DNA of 64,000 bases from Bacillus glycinifermentans (GCF_001042475.2 NZ_LECW02000004.1:434001-498000); one strand, 5' to 3'. Numbered from the stretch's first letter, positions 43,830 through 52,692 are shown. Numbers and translations: made by a program. The notes: generated by a model from the sequence alone, not told the origin.

Positions 43830-44243
43830 TTATTCTGATTGGCTGGAACTTTTCGCATGCCGGTTTCTTTCTGCAAACACTTCAGAAGCAGCCGTTAATA
43901 TCGTATTCAGCCCGTTAGGAAAGCCCGAATATATGATCATCTGCATCATGACTTCGACGATTTCTTCCTGTGTCCACCCGGTATTTAATGCACCGTTGAT
44001 ATAGAACGGCAGCTGTTCTGTGTTTCCGAGCGCCGTCAGCCCGGCTACCGAAGCCAACAAGCGGGATTTCAAGTCAAGGCCCGGTCTCGAAAAAATCCGT
44101 CCGTAATTAAACTCCACGGCCAGCCTTCCAAGATCGGGGGCAACCGATTCTTTGAAGCTTTCTACGATCGCCTTATAGTGATCTTTATCGATTTGTTCTA
44201 AAACTTTGAGCCCTTTATGATATTGTTCGTTCGTTTGCATCAT
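43830..44243 (-). CDS. Carboxymuconolactone decarboxylase family protein
   Basis: A 137-residue protein of the CMD/AhpD-like all-helical fold. LDLKSRLLASVAGLTALGNT and LNTGWTQEEIVEVMMQMIIY are the family hallmarks. A CxxC pair typical of AhpD is absent, so peroxidase activity is unlikely; the fold resembles true 4-carboxymuconolactone decarboxylases. It starts 3 bases after the exporter stop, with the GGGGAGG site inside the exporter's last codons, so the two are coupled. Substrate unknown. Confidence 0.85.
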   Translation of the reverse strand: MMQTNEQYHKGLKVLEQIDKDHYKAIVESFKESVAPDLGRLAVEFNYGRIFSRPGLDLKSRLLASVAGLTALGNTEQLPFYINGALNTGWTQEEIVEVMMQMIIYSGFPNGLNTILTAASEVFAERNRHAKSSSQSE

Positions 44244-44246
44244 TCA

Positions 44247-45449
44247 TTATTCCTCCCCTATTTCTTGGATTGACCGGTCGGGAATCAAAAGCGAAGTGAA
44301 GGCAATGCCGATCATGAACATTCCGAGCAGGCAGACGCCGGTCCAATGAAATCCGGTCCAGGCCAAAACACCCGCATATGAGCCCAACGCGCCGCCCAGA
44401 AAAATCATGACCATCAGCATGCCGTTAAGGCGGCTTCTCATATCAGCCGCCAATTGAAAAATCATGACCTGGCATACAACCTGATTGGCTTGTGTCCCCA
44501 TTGTTACGAATAATGCTCCAATAATAATGGCGATTAAAGATTGTTTTCCTGAAAAAAGCAGCATAAAAGCAAGCAGCGAGATTGACATGCAAAGCACATT
44601 GGCAAAAATCGCGCCCCTCTTGTCAATAACCCGTCCGATCACAGGCGCGGCAAAGGCCCCGCCGATTCCGACGAGTCCGATCATGCCGGTAGCCTGGCTT
44701 CCGTAAGAATAAGGCGGGTCATTCAGCAGGAAGACGAGAGTCGTCCAAAATAAACTAAAGGCGCCGAACATAAGCCCCTGGCTCAGACATGCTTTCCTTA
44801 ACGTGTTTTCCCTGAGGAGCAAAGGTCCCAGAGACGCAAGGAGTTTTCCGTAATTAATCGTGTGTGAAGCCTTACTTTTCGGCATAAACAAGCGAATCAG
44901 CAACATGATGATAAGCGTTGACCCGCACGTTATCCAGTACACCGTCCTCCAGCCGGCATGCGAATCGATGATTCCGCTGATCAGCCTGGCCCCCAATATT
45001 CCGCATACCAAGCCAATCGCAACATTTCCGAGCACTTTTCCTCTCTCGTTTTCATCTGCCAGATCGGCTGCAAAGGGAACGATAATTTGCGGAATAATAG
45101 TAAAAACCCCCAACAAGAGCTGTGCGGCCGCGAGCCAGAGAAAATTTTGGGCAAACGCTGAAGCTACAGAACATAGACATACGAGGACCAGCAAAGCAAC
45201 AATCAGACGCCGTCTTTCAAAAATGTCGCCAAGAGGAACCAGCATGAAATTCCCCAGTGCATAGCCCGCCTGGGTGATTGTAGCGATCATCCCCGCTTGT
45301 GCAGCAGTAACGTGAAACGTTTGCCCCATGCTGACCAATAGCGTTTGATTCAAATAAATATTGGCAACGGTGATCCCTGAAGCGATCGCCATGAGAAACA
45401 CGAGACCGCGGGAGATGCCGGATGCCTTTGTTCGGTTGTCTTTTTCCAT
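44247..45449 (-). CDS. MFS efflux transporter (DHA1-like)
   Basis: A 400-residue major-facilitator protein with 12 helices. The A-motif GNFMLVPLGDIFERRRLIVA (residues 66-85) is followed by the C-motif-like region GLVCGILGARLISGIIDS and the repeated loop APVIGRVIDKRGAIF in the second half. It resembles YtbD/AraJ-type exporters. GGGGAGGTGAGACAAG precedes the ATG. It forms an operon with the CMD protein and may export an aromatic or drug substrate. Confidence 0.85.
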   Translation of the reverse strand: MEKDNRTKASGISRGLVFLMAIASGITVANIYLNQTLLVSMGQTFHVTAAQAGMIATITQAGYALGNFMLVPLGDIFERRRLIVALLVLVCLCSVASAFAQNFLWLAAAQLLLGVFTIIPQIIVPFAADLADENERGKVLGNVAIGLVCGILGARLISGIIDSHAGWRTVYWITCGSTLIIMLLIRLFMPKSKASHTINYGKLLASLGPLLLRENTLRKACLSQGLMFGAFSLFWTTLVFLLNDPPYSYGSQATGMIGLVGIGGAFAAPVIGRVIDKRGAIFANVLCMSISLLAFMLLFSGKQSLIAIIIGALFVTMGTQANQVVCQVMIFQLAADMRSRLNGMLMVMIFLGGALGSYAGVLAWTGFHWTGVCLLGMFMIGIAFTSLLIPDRSIQEIGEE

Positions 45450-45869
45450 CTTGTCTCACCTCCCCTAAGCGATATTCGAATTATAATGCACCGGAAACAC
45501 CGGAAAACAGCAGTCTATTTATCATAGTATTAGGAATACCAGTCATCCTCGTTTATCAGAAGCTTTCCTGGAGGGTAGGTGAAGGGAAATCGCCGCGGCA
45601 CATGAGATAAAGGAAAAAAGCGATCGATACGAGCAAGAAAAGGTATAAGTGCTTTACACATTGAACGATTTTTGCCGGAAGCTCTTTCTTTTTTTCTGAT
45701 CAATGAAAGGAAGCGGGGGCTTGGCTTTTTGCAATCGGATTTCAGCTTTTCATCAGGCCGGTGATCCGTTTGCTTCATGATGCTCATTACCGAAAGCATC
45801 TGAAACAGAAACCTCGGGTGATTGGTTATGTGCTAAAATAGAAGCACTCTTTTGAGGGAGGAACTTATC
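45450..45869. other. 420-bp region with no supported gene
   Basis: An 89-codon minus frame (45799-45530) has no ribosome site and a composition unlike its neighbours. A likely -10 for the YciI gene (TAAAAT) lies near 45835. Nothing else was recognised. Confidence 0.4.
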
Positions 45870-46127
45870 GTGAAAAGATATTTATTGATGACAACCCGGA
45901 CAGAAAACTTTAACACTGCATATGTACCTGATCATTACGACTTTTTAGATCGGCTGAAAGCGGAAAACCGTTTAGAAATGTACGGCCCTTTCAGCGATGA
46001 AACAGGCGGTGCATACCTCATCCGCGCCCATTCACTTGAAGAAGCAAAACAAATCGGACAGTCCGATCCGCTCATTGAAAGCGGCTCTTCCGCTTTAGTC
46101 GTGAAAGAATGGCTGACGAAAGAATAG
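45870..46127 (+). CDS. YciI-family protein
   Basis: An 85-residue YCII-domain protein starting (as GTG) MKRYLLMTTRTENFNTAYVP. DHYDFLDRLKAENRLEMYGP and GGAYLIRAHSLEEAKQIGQS match the compact ferredoxin-like YciI fold with its active-site His/Asp region (here DHY). GGGAGG lies 9 bases before the GTG at 45870; a GTG start is the best fit. Function of the family is poorly known (dehydrochlorinase-like or regulatory). Confidence 0.85.
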   Translation: MKRYLLMTTRTENFNTAYVPDHYDFLDRLKAENRLEMYGPFSDETGGAYLIRAHSLEEAKQIGQSDPLIESGSSALVVKEWLTKE

Positions 46128-46133
46128 CTTCTA

Positions 46134-46168
46134 AAAAAAGTCCCTCTCAGGTTGAGAAGGACTTTTTT
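46134..46168 (+). terminator. Terminator of the YciI gene
   Basis: AAAAAGTCC.../GGACTTTTTTT hairpin with an internal CTC/GAG step. Confidence 0.8.
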
Positions 46169-46174
46169 TAGCAT

Positions 46175-46814
46175 CTAAAGGAGCCATTCCCCGCAGCAAT
46201 CGGCCAGACGCTCTACATCATTCATAAAAACGCCGGCATGATAGCCGTCACACACGGCATGGTGGACTTGGTAAATAGGTATCATTCCCTTGAGAAAAGT
46301 ATTTTCCGTTCGTAATAATCGGGAGCAGGTGCTCTGTATTTGCAAGATGAAGATCAAAGCTTGTAAAACTGGTCCACGGAATCGAAGAGACCGAAAATGA
46401 ATTGGCAGGCACATCTTTTTTTGCCCACAGCCATTTTTGTCTCCACACCGCTCGGGTATCTCCAAGATACGTCTGATAAAAACGCGGGAAGTCTTCCGAG
46501 TATTCCGACCATACGGCGGAAAAGGTCTTATCCTCTTGATGAAAGATCGTATAGCACGGGTTCAGCCGTTCCCAATATCCCAATTCCCCTTTGTCATTGA
46601 ATGCCGTTCTAAATTCAGGGTAGGCGTTGACAACTTTTGACACCATGTAAATAAATGCGGGATAAAGCTTCATATTTTTGTCACGCAGCCTGTCGAGCAA
46701 TTCGGTGATGCGAATATTTGCCGTAATGCTGAATGAGCATTTTCCGGCGTTCATGTAATGCTCAAAATAAGGTTTTCTGTGCCAATGTTCAAGATCAATT
46801 CTTTGAAAATTCAT
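46175..46814 (-). pseudogene. cat: Chloramphenicol acetyltransferase (type A CAT) with an 11-base deletion
   Basis: The reading from 46814 (MNFQRIDLEHWHRKPYFEHY) follows type A CAT throughout (FHQEDKTFSAVWSEYSEDFP, NSFSVSSIPWTSFTSFDLHL). After GNDTYL the frame shifts: the expected P-x-x-x-QVHH becomes PSPPCRV and stops at 46248. The correct C-terminus, QVHHAVCDGYHAGVFMNDVE and LADCCGEWLL, continues in another frame to 46175. The missing length fits an 11-base deletion near 46272. The catalytic His (HHAVCDG) lies after the break, so no active enzyme is expected. The upstream attenuator leader is intact. Confidence 0.85.
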
Positions 46815-46819
46815 GGTTA

Positions 46820-46877
46820 GCCTCCTAAAATAGAATGTTTTTTTATTTCAGGAGGCGTGATCCACTGCTTTTACCAA
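46820..46877 (-). promoter_or_regulatory. Translation-attenuation leader of cat
   Basis: On the minus strand a nine-codon leader ORF (46877-46848, TTG start, reading MVKAVDHAS) ends at the left arm of an inverted repeat, GCCTCCTGAAATA / TATTTTAGGAGGC (46856-46820). The right arm contains the cat ribosome site AGGAGG. This is the cat-86/catA type of device, in which a chloramphenicol-stalled ribosome on the leader frees the cat SD. The similarity of the leader (M-V-K start, 9 codons) to that of cat-86 supports the reading. Confidence 0.75.
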
Positions 46878-47022
46878 TACCCTCACCTCTTCAAGTCTTC
46901 TTTCACTGTAACACTATACAGGGCTTCGGAGAAGATGACCTTTGTCATCTTGCTCTTCCATTCCCAAAGTTACCGCATCGGCCCGCTTTCAGGTTATACT
47001 GACATACATCGGGGGTGATCAC

Positions 47023-47592
47023 ATGAATGACAAATCCGGCCTCACGCCTGAAAAGTGGCGGGCTATTGTTGAAAACGATTCATCATACGACGGAGTGTTT
47101 TATTATGCGGTCAACACGACAGGTGTATTTTGCCGTCCTTCCTGCAAATCGAGGGTCCCTCATATTGACAATGTACGCACTTTCCCGAATGCGCAAAAAG
47201 CTTTATCAGAAGGGTACCGCCCCTGCAAGCGATGCAATCCGGACGGACCGCTTTTGCCAGATGAGGAGCTGTGCGAGCGGACCGCTCTGATCATCGGCGA
47301 ACGCTATCACGAGCCGCTGACGCTCTCTGTATTGGCTGAGATGTGCCATGCCAGCCCTTTTCAACTTCAGCGGACGTTCAAACGGATCAAAGGCGTTTCT
47401 CCGCTTGAATACATCAGCCAAAAAAGAATATGTGAAGCGGGCAAGCTTCTTGCCGCTTCAGACGAAACGATCGCACAAATCGCCGCCAAAGTCGGCATCG
47501 CGAATGCGGATTACTTTTCCGCCCTCTTTAAAAAGAAAACAGGGCAAACGCCGACGTCGTTTCGGCAAATGAAGCGGGAGGTGGAGCAATGA
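47023..47592 (+). CDS. adaA: AdaA, methylphosphotriester-DNA methyltransferase and activator
   Basis: A 189-residue protein. The N-terminal Ada zinc domain has the four Cys: FCRPSCKS (the acceptor) and RPCKRCNPDGP. An AraC-type DNA-binding domain follows (about 95-185; LAEMCHASPFQLQRTFKRIK, QIAAKVGIANADYFSALFKK). It demethylates phosphotriesters and then activates the adaptive response operon. The start at 47023 follows GGGGGTGATC; the frame is open upstream but without a ribosome site. adaB starts inside its last codon (ATGA overlap). Confidence 0.92.
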   Translation: MNDKSGLTPEKWRAIVENDSSYDGVFYYAVNTTGVFCRPSCKSRVPHIDNVRTFPNAQKALSEGYRPCKRCNPDGPLLPDEELCERTALIIGERYHEPLTLSVLAEMCHASPFQLQRTFKRIKGVSPLEYISQKRICEAGKLLAASDETIAQIAAKVGIANADYFSALFKKKTGQTPTSFRQMKREVEQ

Positions 47593-48095
47593 CCGGTCAA
47601 ATCGTATATTGGAGCAAGCTGAAAGCTGGCGAATGGAATCTGTATATGGCGGCGACAGCTGCGGGCCTCTGTTTTACAGGCTCATATGATGAACTGGCTG
47701 CCTGGTTTGCCAAGCGGGGCCTTGCCGATTGTGCAGTGCGCGATGATGAAGCATTGCGGCCTTATGCGGATCAACTGGCCGCGTATGTGAACGGCGGACG
47801 GAAAGTTTTCGGCTTCCCTGTCGACCTTTGCGGAACCCCCTTTCAATTGTCCGTCTGGCGAGCATTGCAAGACATTCCTTATGGAGAAACTTGCTCATAT
47901 TCGGACATCGCCGAAAGGATCGAAAAGCCGGAGGCCGTCCGTGCCGTGGGAGCGGCGATCGGCGCCAATCCGCTGTTAATCGCGGTTCCCTGTCACCGGG
48001 TCATCGGAAAGAACGGGAAACTGACAGGGTACAGGGGCGGCTTGGAAATGAAAAAACGACTGCTCGCGCTGGAAAAAGGATATGAACTCAGATGA
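47589..48095 (+). CDS. adaB: AdaB, O6-methylguanine-DNA methyltransferase
   Basis: A 168-residue suicide alkyltransferase. The active-site PCHRVIG motif (LLIAVPCHRVIGKNG) is near residues 135-150 and FQLSVWRALQDIPYGETCSY is the DNA-binding helix region. Repairs O6-alkylguanine. Coupled to adaA by an ATGA overlap, as in B. subtilis. Confidence 0.93.
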   Translation: MTGQIVYWSKLKAGEWNLYMAATAAGLCFTGSYDELAAWFAKRGLADCAVRDDEALRPYADQLAAYVNGGRKVFGFPVDLCGTPFQLSVWRALQDIPYGETCSYSDIAERIEKPEAVRAVGAAIGANPLLIAVPCHRVIGKNGKLTGYRGGLEMKKRLLALEKGYELR

Positions 48096-48099
48096 TAAA

Positions 48100-48131
48100 A
48101 CAAACACCGTTCGCATATCGAACGGTGTTGT
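48100..48131 (+). terminator. Terminator between adaB and ytbE
   Basis: AACACCGTTCG/CGAACGGTGTT stem, convergent between adaB (plus) and ytbE (minus). Confidence 0.8.
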
Positions 48132-48137
48132 CTTCAT

Positions 48138-48984
48138 TTAAAAATCGAAGTTATCCGGATCAGGACCGACCCGGGTGTTCTCGTTTAAAGCATCGATTCT
48201 CGCCATCTCTTCCTTGGTCAGCTCAAAATCGAAAATATCCGCGTTTTCGGCAATGCGATGCGCTTTAGTCGATTTTGGAATCGTAATGACGCCGTTTTGC
48301 AGGTCCCAGCGCAAAATGACCTGGGCTGCGGTTTTGCCGTGCGTTTCCGCGATTTCTTTAAGAAGAGGATGACCGAGCAGTTGCCCCTGCATTAATGGAG
48401 ACCATGCCTCAAGCTGAATGCCGTGCTCCGTGCAAAATGAATGCAGCTCTTTTTGGGTCAGGCGCGGATGATACTCCACCTGGTTGACCATCGGCTTGAT
48501 TTCAGCGTCTTTCATCAAGTCTTCAAGATGATGGATTTGAAAATTGCTGACCCCGATCGCTTTGACGCGTCCCGCTTTGTAAAGGGCCTCCAGCGCTCTC
48601 CACGCTTCTTTATAGCGGCCTTCAACAGGCCAGTGGATCAAATATAAATCCAAATCATCAAGCCCGAGCTTGCTGAGGCTCTTCTCATAGGCTGCGATTG
48701 TCTCTTCATAGCCCAAATCCTCATTCCAGACCTTTGATGTTACAAACAGGTCCTCACGCGAAATGCCCGCCTCCTGCAAACCTTGGCGGATGCCTTCTCC
48801 GACTCCCTCTTCATTTCCGTATATCGCCGCTGTGTCAATGCTCCGGGTAGCCGTGATTTATCGCCGTCTTCACGGCATTTACCAGCTCCGGACCTTCTTC
48901 TACTTTAAATACGCCGATGCCAAACCAGGGCATTTTCACTCCATTATGCAATTCTGTTCGATCCTGTAAATGTTTTGCAGTCAT
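48138..48984 (-). pseudogene. ytbE: Aldo/keto reductase YtbE-like, frameshifted
   Basis: The N-terminus (from 48984: MTAKHLQDRTELHNGVKMPW, GIGVFKVEEG, AINHGY) and the body (GLQEAGISREDLFVTSKVWN, LYLIHWPVEGRYKEAWRALE, AIGVSNFQIHHLEDLMKD, PKSTKAHRIAENADIFDF, WP and IPKS motifs) are in different frames. The shift is one extra C near 48844-48846: the gene should read TAC CGG AGC ATT GAC. After correction the product is about 281 residues, a typical NADPH-dependent aldo/keto reductase. GGAGG lies 7 bases before the start. A sequencing error or a real mutation would both give this. Confidence 0.75.
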
Positions 48985-50238
48985 CATTGACCTCCTGTGT
49001 TCGTTAATTTTTTTACATGCAGTCCCGCAGAGACCCTTGCAGTACCGGTCCCTGTTTTTTTCTTTTCGTTCGAGCATGAGGCTCACGCCTGTAAGCAGAA
49101 CAGCACCGAGCACCATGACTCCCCCGGTCCATGGGGCGTGAATGATCCCGATCGACTCCGTTATGATGCCCCCTAAATAAGAGCCGATGGCAATGCCTGC
49201 GTTAAATGCTGCGATATTGACGGCGGATGCAACATCCACCGCACCCGGTACGAACCGTTCGGCAAGCATGACGACATAGACTTGCAGCCCCGGAACATTC
49301 ATAAAAGCCAGCAAGCCCATTAACATGATCGTAATTAAGCCCGCAACCTTAAAAGGCGCTGTAAACGTCAAGGCGAAAAGCACGGCCGCCTGGGCGATGA
49401 ACATATAAAACAATGCAGCAAGCGGCTTTTTGTTTGCAGCTTTTCCGCCGATGATGTTGCCGATTGCGATCGCAATTCCGTACACGAGCAAAATAAGTGC
49501 GACGGCCTCTTGTTTAAAACCTGTGACATGCTGAAGGAGCGGGGTTAAATAAGTGAAGACGACAAACGTGCCGCCGTACCCCAAAGCCGTAATGATAAAT
49601 AAAAGCAATAAGCGGACATTGGTCACAAGCTTAAACTGACTTCGGATCGTCGTCCGGGCGCCTTTTGGCAAATTGGACGGCACAAGGATGCTGTTTGCGA
49701 TAAAAGCAACCGCACCGACGGCAACGATGGCCGTAAAAGCAAGCCTCCAGCCGAATTGCTGCCCGATAAAGGTTCCGATCGGAACACCAGTAATCGTCGC
49801 CACGGTGAGTCCCGTAAACATGATGGAAATCGCGCCCGCCCTTTTATTTTCCGGCACAAGGCTTGCAGCAATCGTTGAGCCGATTGACATAAATACCCCG
49901 TGCGAAAATGCCGAAAGAACGCGCGCTGCTAAGAGGATGCCGATGCTCCCGGCACACGCGGCGATGCTGTTTCCGATCATGAAAACAAGCATAATCAAAA
50001 GCAGCAATGTTTTCCTCGACATAAGGGACGTTACCGATGTTAAAACGGGTGCCCCGAATGTTACGCCCAAGGCATATAAAGAAACAGTCAGCCCTGCTGT
50101 CGTGACCGAAATATGCAGATCGTCCGCAATAAGCGGCAGCAGGCCGACGCTGATAAATTCCGTCGTACCGATCGCAAATGCGCTGACGGCTAAAGCCAAA
50201 AGCGCCGGTATGCTTCGTTTTTTATGAAAAGAAGACAT
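48835..50238 (-). CDS. ytbD: MFS efflux protein YtbD-like; reading frame runs on into ytbE
   Basis: A DHA1-type exporter of about 400 residues, with the A-motif region GLTVSLYALGVTFGAPVLTS and MSRKTLLLLIMLVF, the C-motif GVPIGTFIGQQFGWRLAF, and 12 helices. The start at 50238 has AAGGAGG upstream. As written, the frame continues past LERKEKN into the ytbE gene and stops at 48835. In a frame shifted by one in the A-run at 49061-49055 the protein would end at a TAA at 49015-49013. So the length of that A-run (7 or 8) decides whether it is a normal protein or a fusion. Regulated by the divergent ytcD. Confidence 0.75.
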   Translation of the reverse strand: MSSFHKKRSIPALLALAVSAFAIGTTEFISVGLLPLIADDLHISVTTAGLTVSLYALGVTFGAPVLTSVTSLMSRKTLLLLIMLVFMIGNSIAACAGSIGILLAARVLSAFSHGVFMSIGSTIAASLVPENKRAGAISIMFTGLTVATITGVPIGTFIGQQFGWRLAFTAIVAVGAVAFIANSILVPSNLPKGARTTIRSQFKLVTNVRLLLLFIITALGYGGTFVVFTYLTPLLQHVTGFKQEAVALILLVYGIAIAIGNIIGGKAANKKPLAALFYMFIAQAAVLFALTFTAPFKVAGLITIMLMGLLAFMNVPGLQVYVVMLAERFVPGAVDVASAVNIAAFNAGIAIGSYLGGIITESIGIIHAPWTGGVMVLGAVLLTGVSLMLERKEKNRDRYCKGLCGTACKKINEHRRSMMTAKHLQDRTELHNGVKMPWFGIGVFKVEEGPELVNAVKTAINHGYPEH

Positions 50239-50320
50239 ATCATTCCTCCTTGATTTTTTGTATAGCAAATGATCGCCGGCAAATGATATTATGGTACATA
50301 TCAGTGATGAAAAAAAGTAC

Positions 50321-50373
50321 GTACTTTTAAGTATCATAGGAACCAAAAAGTATGATAGGTACTTTTAAGTACC
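50321..50373. promoter_or_regulatory. Repeated operator between ytbD and ytcD
   Basis: GTACTTTTAAGTA occurs twice (50321-50333 and 50359-50371), each copy an inverted repeat TACTT/AAGTA; the second extends to GGTACTT-TT-AAGTACC. Pairs of such sites in divergent promoters are typical for HxlR-type regulators; YtcD is the candidate. Confidence 0.75.
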
Positions 50374-50392
50374 TATCGATCGGAGGATGAAG

Positions 50393-50764
50393 ATGAAGCA
50401 GAAAAAATACAATATCTCGGTCGAAGCAACCCTTGAAGTCATCGGCGGAAAGTGGAAGTGCGTCATTCTTTGCCATTTAACGCACGGCAAAAAGCGGACG
50501 AGCGAATTGAAACGCCTCATGCCGAACATTACGCAAAAAATGCTGACCCAGCAATTGCGCGAATTAGAAGATGACGGCGTCATTAACCGGATCGTGTACC
50601 AGCAGGTTCCGCCGAAAGTCGAATATGAGCTCAGCGAATACGGCTGGACGTTAAAAGACATATTGGATTCCCTGTGCGATTGGGGAGCAAAGCACATTAC
50701 GAAAGTTTACGGAGACAAATTCGCGGTCTTGGAGGACAGCGTGCTGAATGATAAATTGAAGTAG
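50393..50764 (+). CDS. ytcD: HxlR-family regulator YtcD-like
   Basis: A 123-residue winged-helix regulator. ALEVIGGKWKCVILCHLTHG and FNELKRLMPNITQKMLTQQL-type segments (here ELKRLMPNITQKMLTQQLRE) are the HxlR hallmark, with a Cys (KWKC) that may be redox-sensitive as in HypR-type proteins. The start at 50393 is 6 bases after GGAGG; an ATG two codons earlier abuts that site. It is divergent from ytbD across twin operators and probably represses it. Confidence 0.85.
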   Translation: MKQKKYNISVEATLEVIGGKWKCVILCHLTHGKKRTSELKRLMPNITQKMLTQQLRELEDDGVINRIVYQQVPPKVEYELSEYGWTLKDILDSLCDWGAKHITKVYGDKFAVLEDSVLNDKLK

Positions 50765-50765
50765 C

Positions 50766-50802
50766 AGAAAACGACATTCCTTTGTTTTGGAATGTCGTTT
50801 TT
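50766..50802 (+). terminator. Terminator of ytcD
   Basis: AAAACGACATTCC/GGAATGTCGTTTT stem, T-run on the plus strand, convergent with the HemD-like gene. Confidence 0.85.
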
Positions 50803-50810
50803 GTTTTGCG

Positions 50811-51620
50811 CTATGAATAATGACGGGACAGCTCAACGATCATCGCCCCCATCCGTTCCAGCTCAGGGGCAAGCAGCCGCTCTACGCCTTCCTCCTTCAG
50901 CGCTTCCGCCGTCACCTTCCCGACGGCTGCCGCTAAAACGGATTCCCCAAAAGCTTTGACGATGTCTTCGGCGACACCCTTTTCTCTCGCATAATTAAAT
51001 AGCGAACGGACTTGAACGGCCGTCGTGAAACAAACCGCATCGACCTCGCGGCTTGCGATTTCCCGGCACAACAAAGCAACGGTTTCCTCTTTCGGAGCGA
51101 TATGCCGGTAAGGCAGAATTGGACATACGGACGCCCCTTTCTCCTCCAGAAACTTCATGAGTGACGGCGCATTTTCTCCATGAAGCTGCACCATGACCCG
51201 TTGTCCGGTCAAATCGTAAGGCTCCAGCGCGCGAATCAGTCCTCCCGTCGTTCCGTCTTCATCGGAAGCTTCAGGGGTAATGCCGAGCTTTTTCAAGGCA
51301 GCGATCGTTTTGTAGCCCCTTGATGCCGCTTTTGCCCTGCGGATCGCCTGCAAAAAGCGTCCGCAGATTCCAAGTTTTTCAGCTACATTGACAAGCGTTT
51401 CAGTGCCGATCCCGGTCGTAAATATCACCCAATCGGCACCAGTTTCAACAAATGCTTTCAAATCAGGCTCGACCTCTTTTTCCGCCAAAAAAACGGTTCC
51501 CTGAAGAGAGCGGACGACGGGAATTCCGCCTTGTTTTTCGATGAGCGTGCTGATTTCGTCTATTTTTCGCGAGCCTCCGATGGCAATTCGTTTGCCGTTC
51601 AATCCTTTTGCCACAACCAA
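50811..51620 (-). CDS. HemD-like (uroporphyrinogen-III synthase fold) protein
   Basis: A 269-residue protein of the HEM4 fold: GKRIAIGGSRKIDEISTLIE, DWVIFTTGIGTETLVNVAEK, QRVMVQLHGENAPSLMKFLE, VDAVCFTTAVQVRSLFNYAR. It stands alone outside a heme operon and has the extended DGTTGGLIRAL segment of the YjjA-like paralogues, so it is probably not the main uroporphyrinogen-III synthase. Function is unknown. It is convergent with ytcD and divergent from the bicupin gene. Confidence 0.75.
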   Translation of the reverse strand: MVVAKGLNGKRIAIGGSRKIDEISTLIEKQGGIPVVRSLQGTVFLAEKEVEPDLKAFVETGADWVIFTTGIGTETLVNVAEKLGICGRFLQAIRRAKAASRGYKTIAALKKLGITPEASDEDGTTGGLIRALEPYDLTGQRVMVQLHGENAPSLMKFLEEKGASVCPILPYRHIAPKEETVALLCREIASREVDAVCFTTAVQVRSLFNYAREKGVAEDIVKAFGESVLAAAVGKVTAEALKEEGVERLLAPELERMGAMIVELSRHYS

Positions 51621-51708
51621 TCCCTCTTTCTTTATCTTTTTATTCGTTTACTAACATCTTCCATGTCAAATATGATAGAATTATCAAAAAATAACAGGAG
51701 GTTTTCTT

Positions 51709-52653
51709 ATGTCTACCCATTCTGAAACCCATGCCGAACAGTTGACGAAGCATGCCCGTTTTTTTGAGTATACCACTGCTTCCGATCCGATTGGAAGCGA
51801 AATCATCAGCCCGGTCCCGATTAAAGAGTTCGGTCCGGAACTGTACCGTTCCGGAGAAACGCAGATCATTCCTTTGGACATTTCAAACGAGCTTAAAACG
51901 GATTATCCTGCATCAAGCCCATCCCTTCTCGCGCATTTTATCAAGATTCGCACGGGTGATACGATCAATACCAAACCGAATGCAACAAGCGAATTATATT
52001 ACGTGATTGAAGGCGCCGGTACAACCGTTTCCTGCGGAGAAACGATTGAGTGGCATAAAGGCGATTTTTTCACGCTGCCTGCCGGTTCAATCAGCCGCCA
52101 TACGGCTTTTGAAGACGCATCCATCTATTATATTACAGATTCGCCGCTTCTTCGCTATTTAGGCGTGAATGCCGCTGAAGCGCGCTTCAAACCGACCCTG
52201 TACACCGCTGAACAGGCAAAAGCAAAATTAGCCGAAGCCGCCAATGCCCCTGACGCCCGTTTTCGCAACCGCATTTCCATTCTCTTAAACAATGACATAT
52301 TCGATCAGACGTTAACCATCACGCATGTGCTGTGGGCCATGTTCGGCATCGTCCCTCCGGGTTCAAGCCAAGCGCCTCACAGCCATAAATCGGTCGCCCT
52401 CGACTTTGTTGCCTATGCGGCGCCGGGGACGTATACATTAGTCGGGAACAAAATCGATCCCGAGACAAAGGAAATCATTGATCCGGTCAAAGTGGAATGG
52501 GTCACCGGAAAATCTTTCATCACACCGCCGGGGCTATGGCATTCCCACCATAATGAATCAAATGAGGCAGCCTACATCATTCCGATACAAGACGCAGGAT
52601 TGCAAACGTATCTTCGCACATTGGATATTCAGTTTCAGCATTATGAAAAATAA
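51709..52653 (+). CDS. Bicupin protein, gentisate 1,2-dioxygenase-like
   Basis: A 314-residue two-cupin protein. The N-terminal cupin (about 85-150) has ELYYVIEGAGTTVSCGETIE and DFFTLPAGSISRHTAFEDAS; the C-terminal cupin (about 215-300) has GSSQAPHSHKSVALDFVAYA and FITPPGLWHSHHNESNEAAY, with the His pairs that bind Fe(II) in gentisate and salicylate dioxygenases. CAGGAGG precedes the ATG. It may open an aromatic ring; no neighbouring fumarylpyruvate hydrolase gene was found. Confidence 0.8.
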   Translation: MSTHSETHAEQLTKHARFFEYTTASDPIGSEIISPVPIKEFGPELYRSGETQIIPLDISNELKTDYPASSPSLLAHFIKIRTGDTINTKPNATSELYYVIEGAGTTVSCGETIEWHKGDFFTLPAGSISRHTAFEDASIYYITDSPLLRYLGVNAAEARFKPTLYTAEQAKAKLAEAANAPDARFRNRISILLNNDIFDQTLTITHVLWAMFGIVPPGSSQAPHSHKSVALDFVAYAAPGTYTLVGNKIDPETKEIIDPVKVEWVTGKSFITPPGLWHSHHNESNEAAYIIPIQDAGLQTYLRTLDIQFQHYEK

Positions 52654-52657
52654 CATT

Positions 52658-52692
52658 TTTTAAGGGGTGCGGCTTTTGCCGCCCCTCTTTTG
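52658..52692 (+). terminator. Terminator after the bicupin gene
   Basis: AGGGGTGCGGC/GCCGCCCCT stem, then CTTTTGG; convergent with the LysR gene. Confidence 0.75.

Noticed and set aside
45530-45799. 89-codon minus ORF upstream of the YciI gene
   Set aside because: No RBS, unusual composition, no conserved motif.
49673-50227. 184-codon plus ORF inside ytbD
   Set aside because: Antisense shadow of membrane helices.
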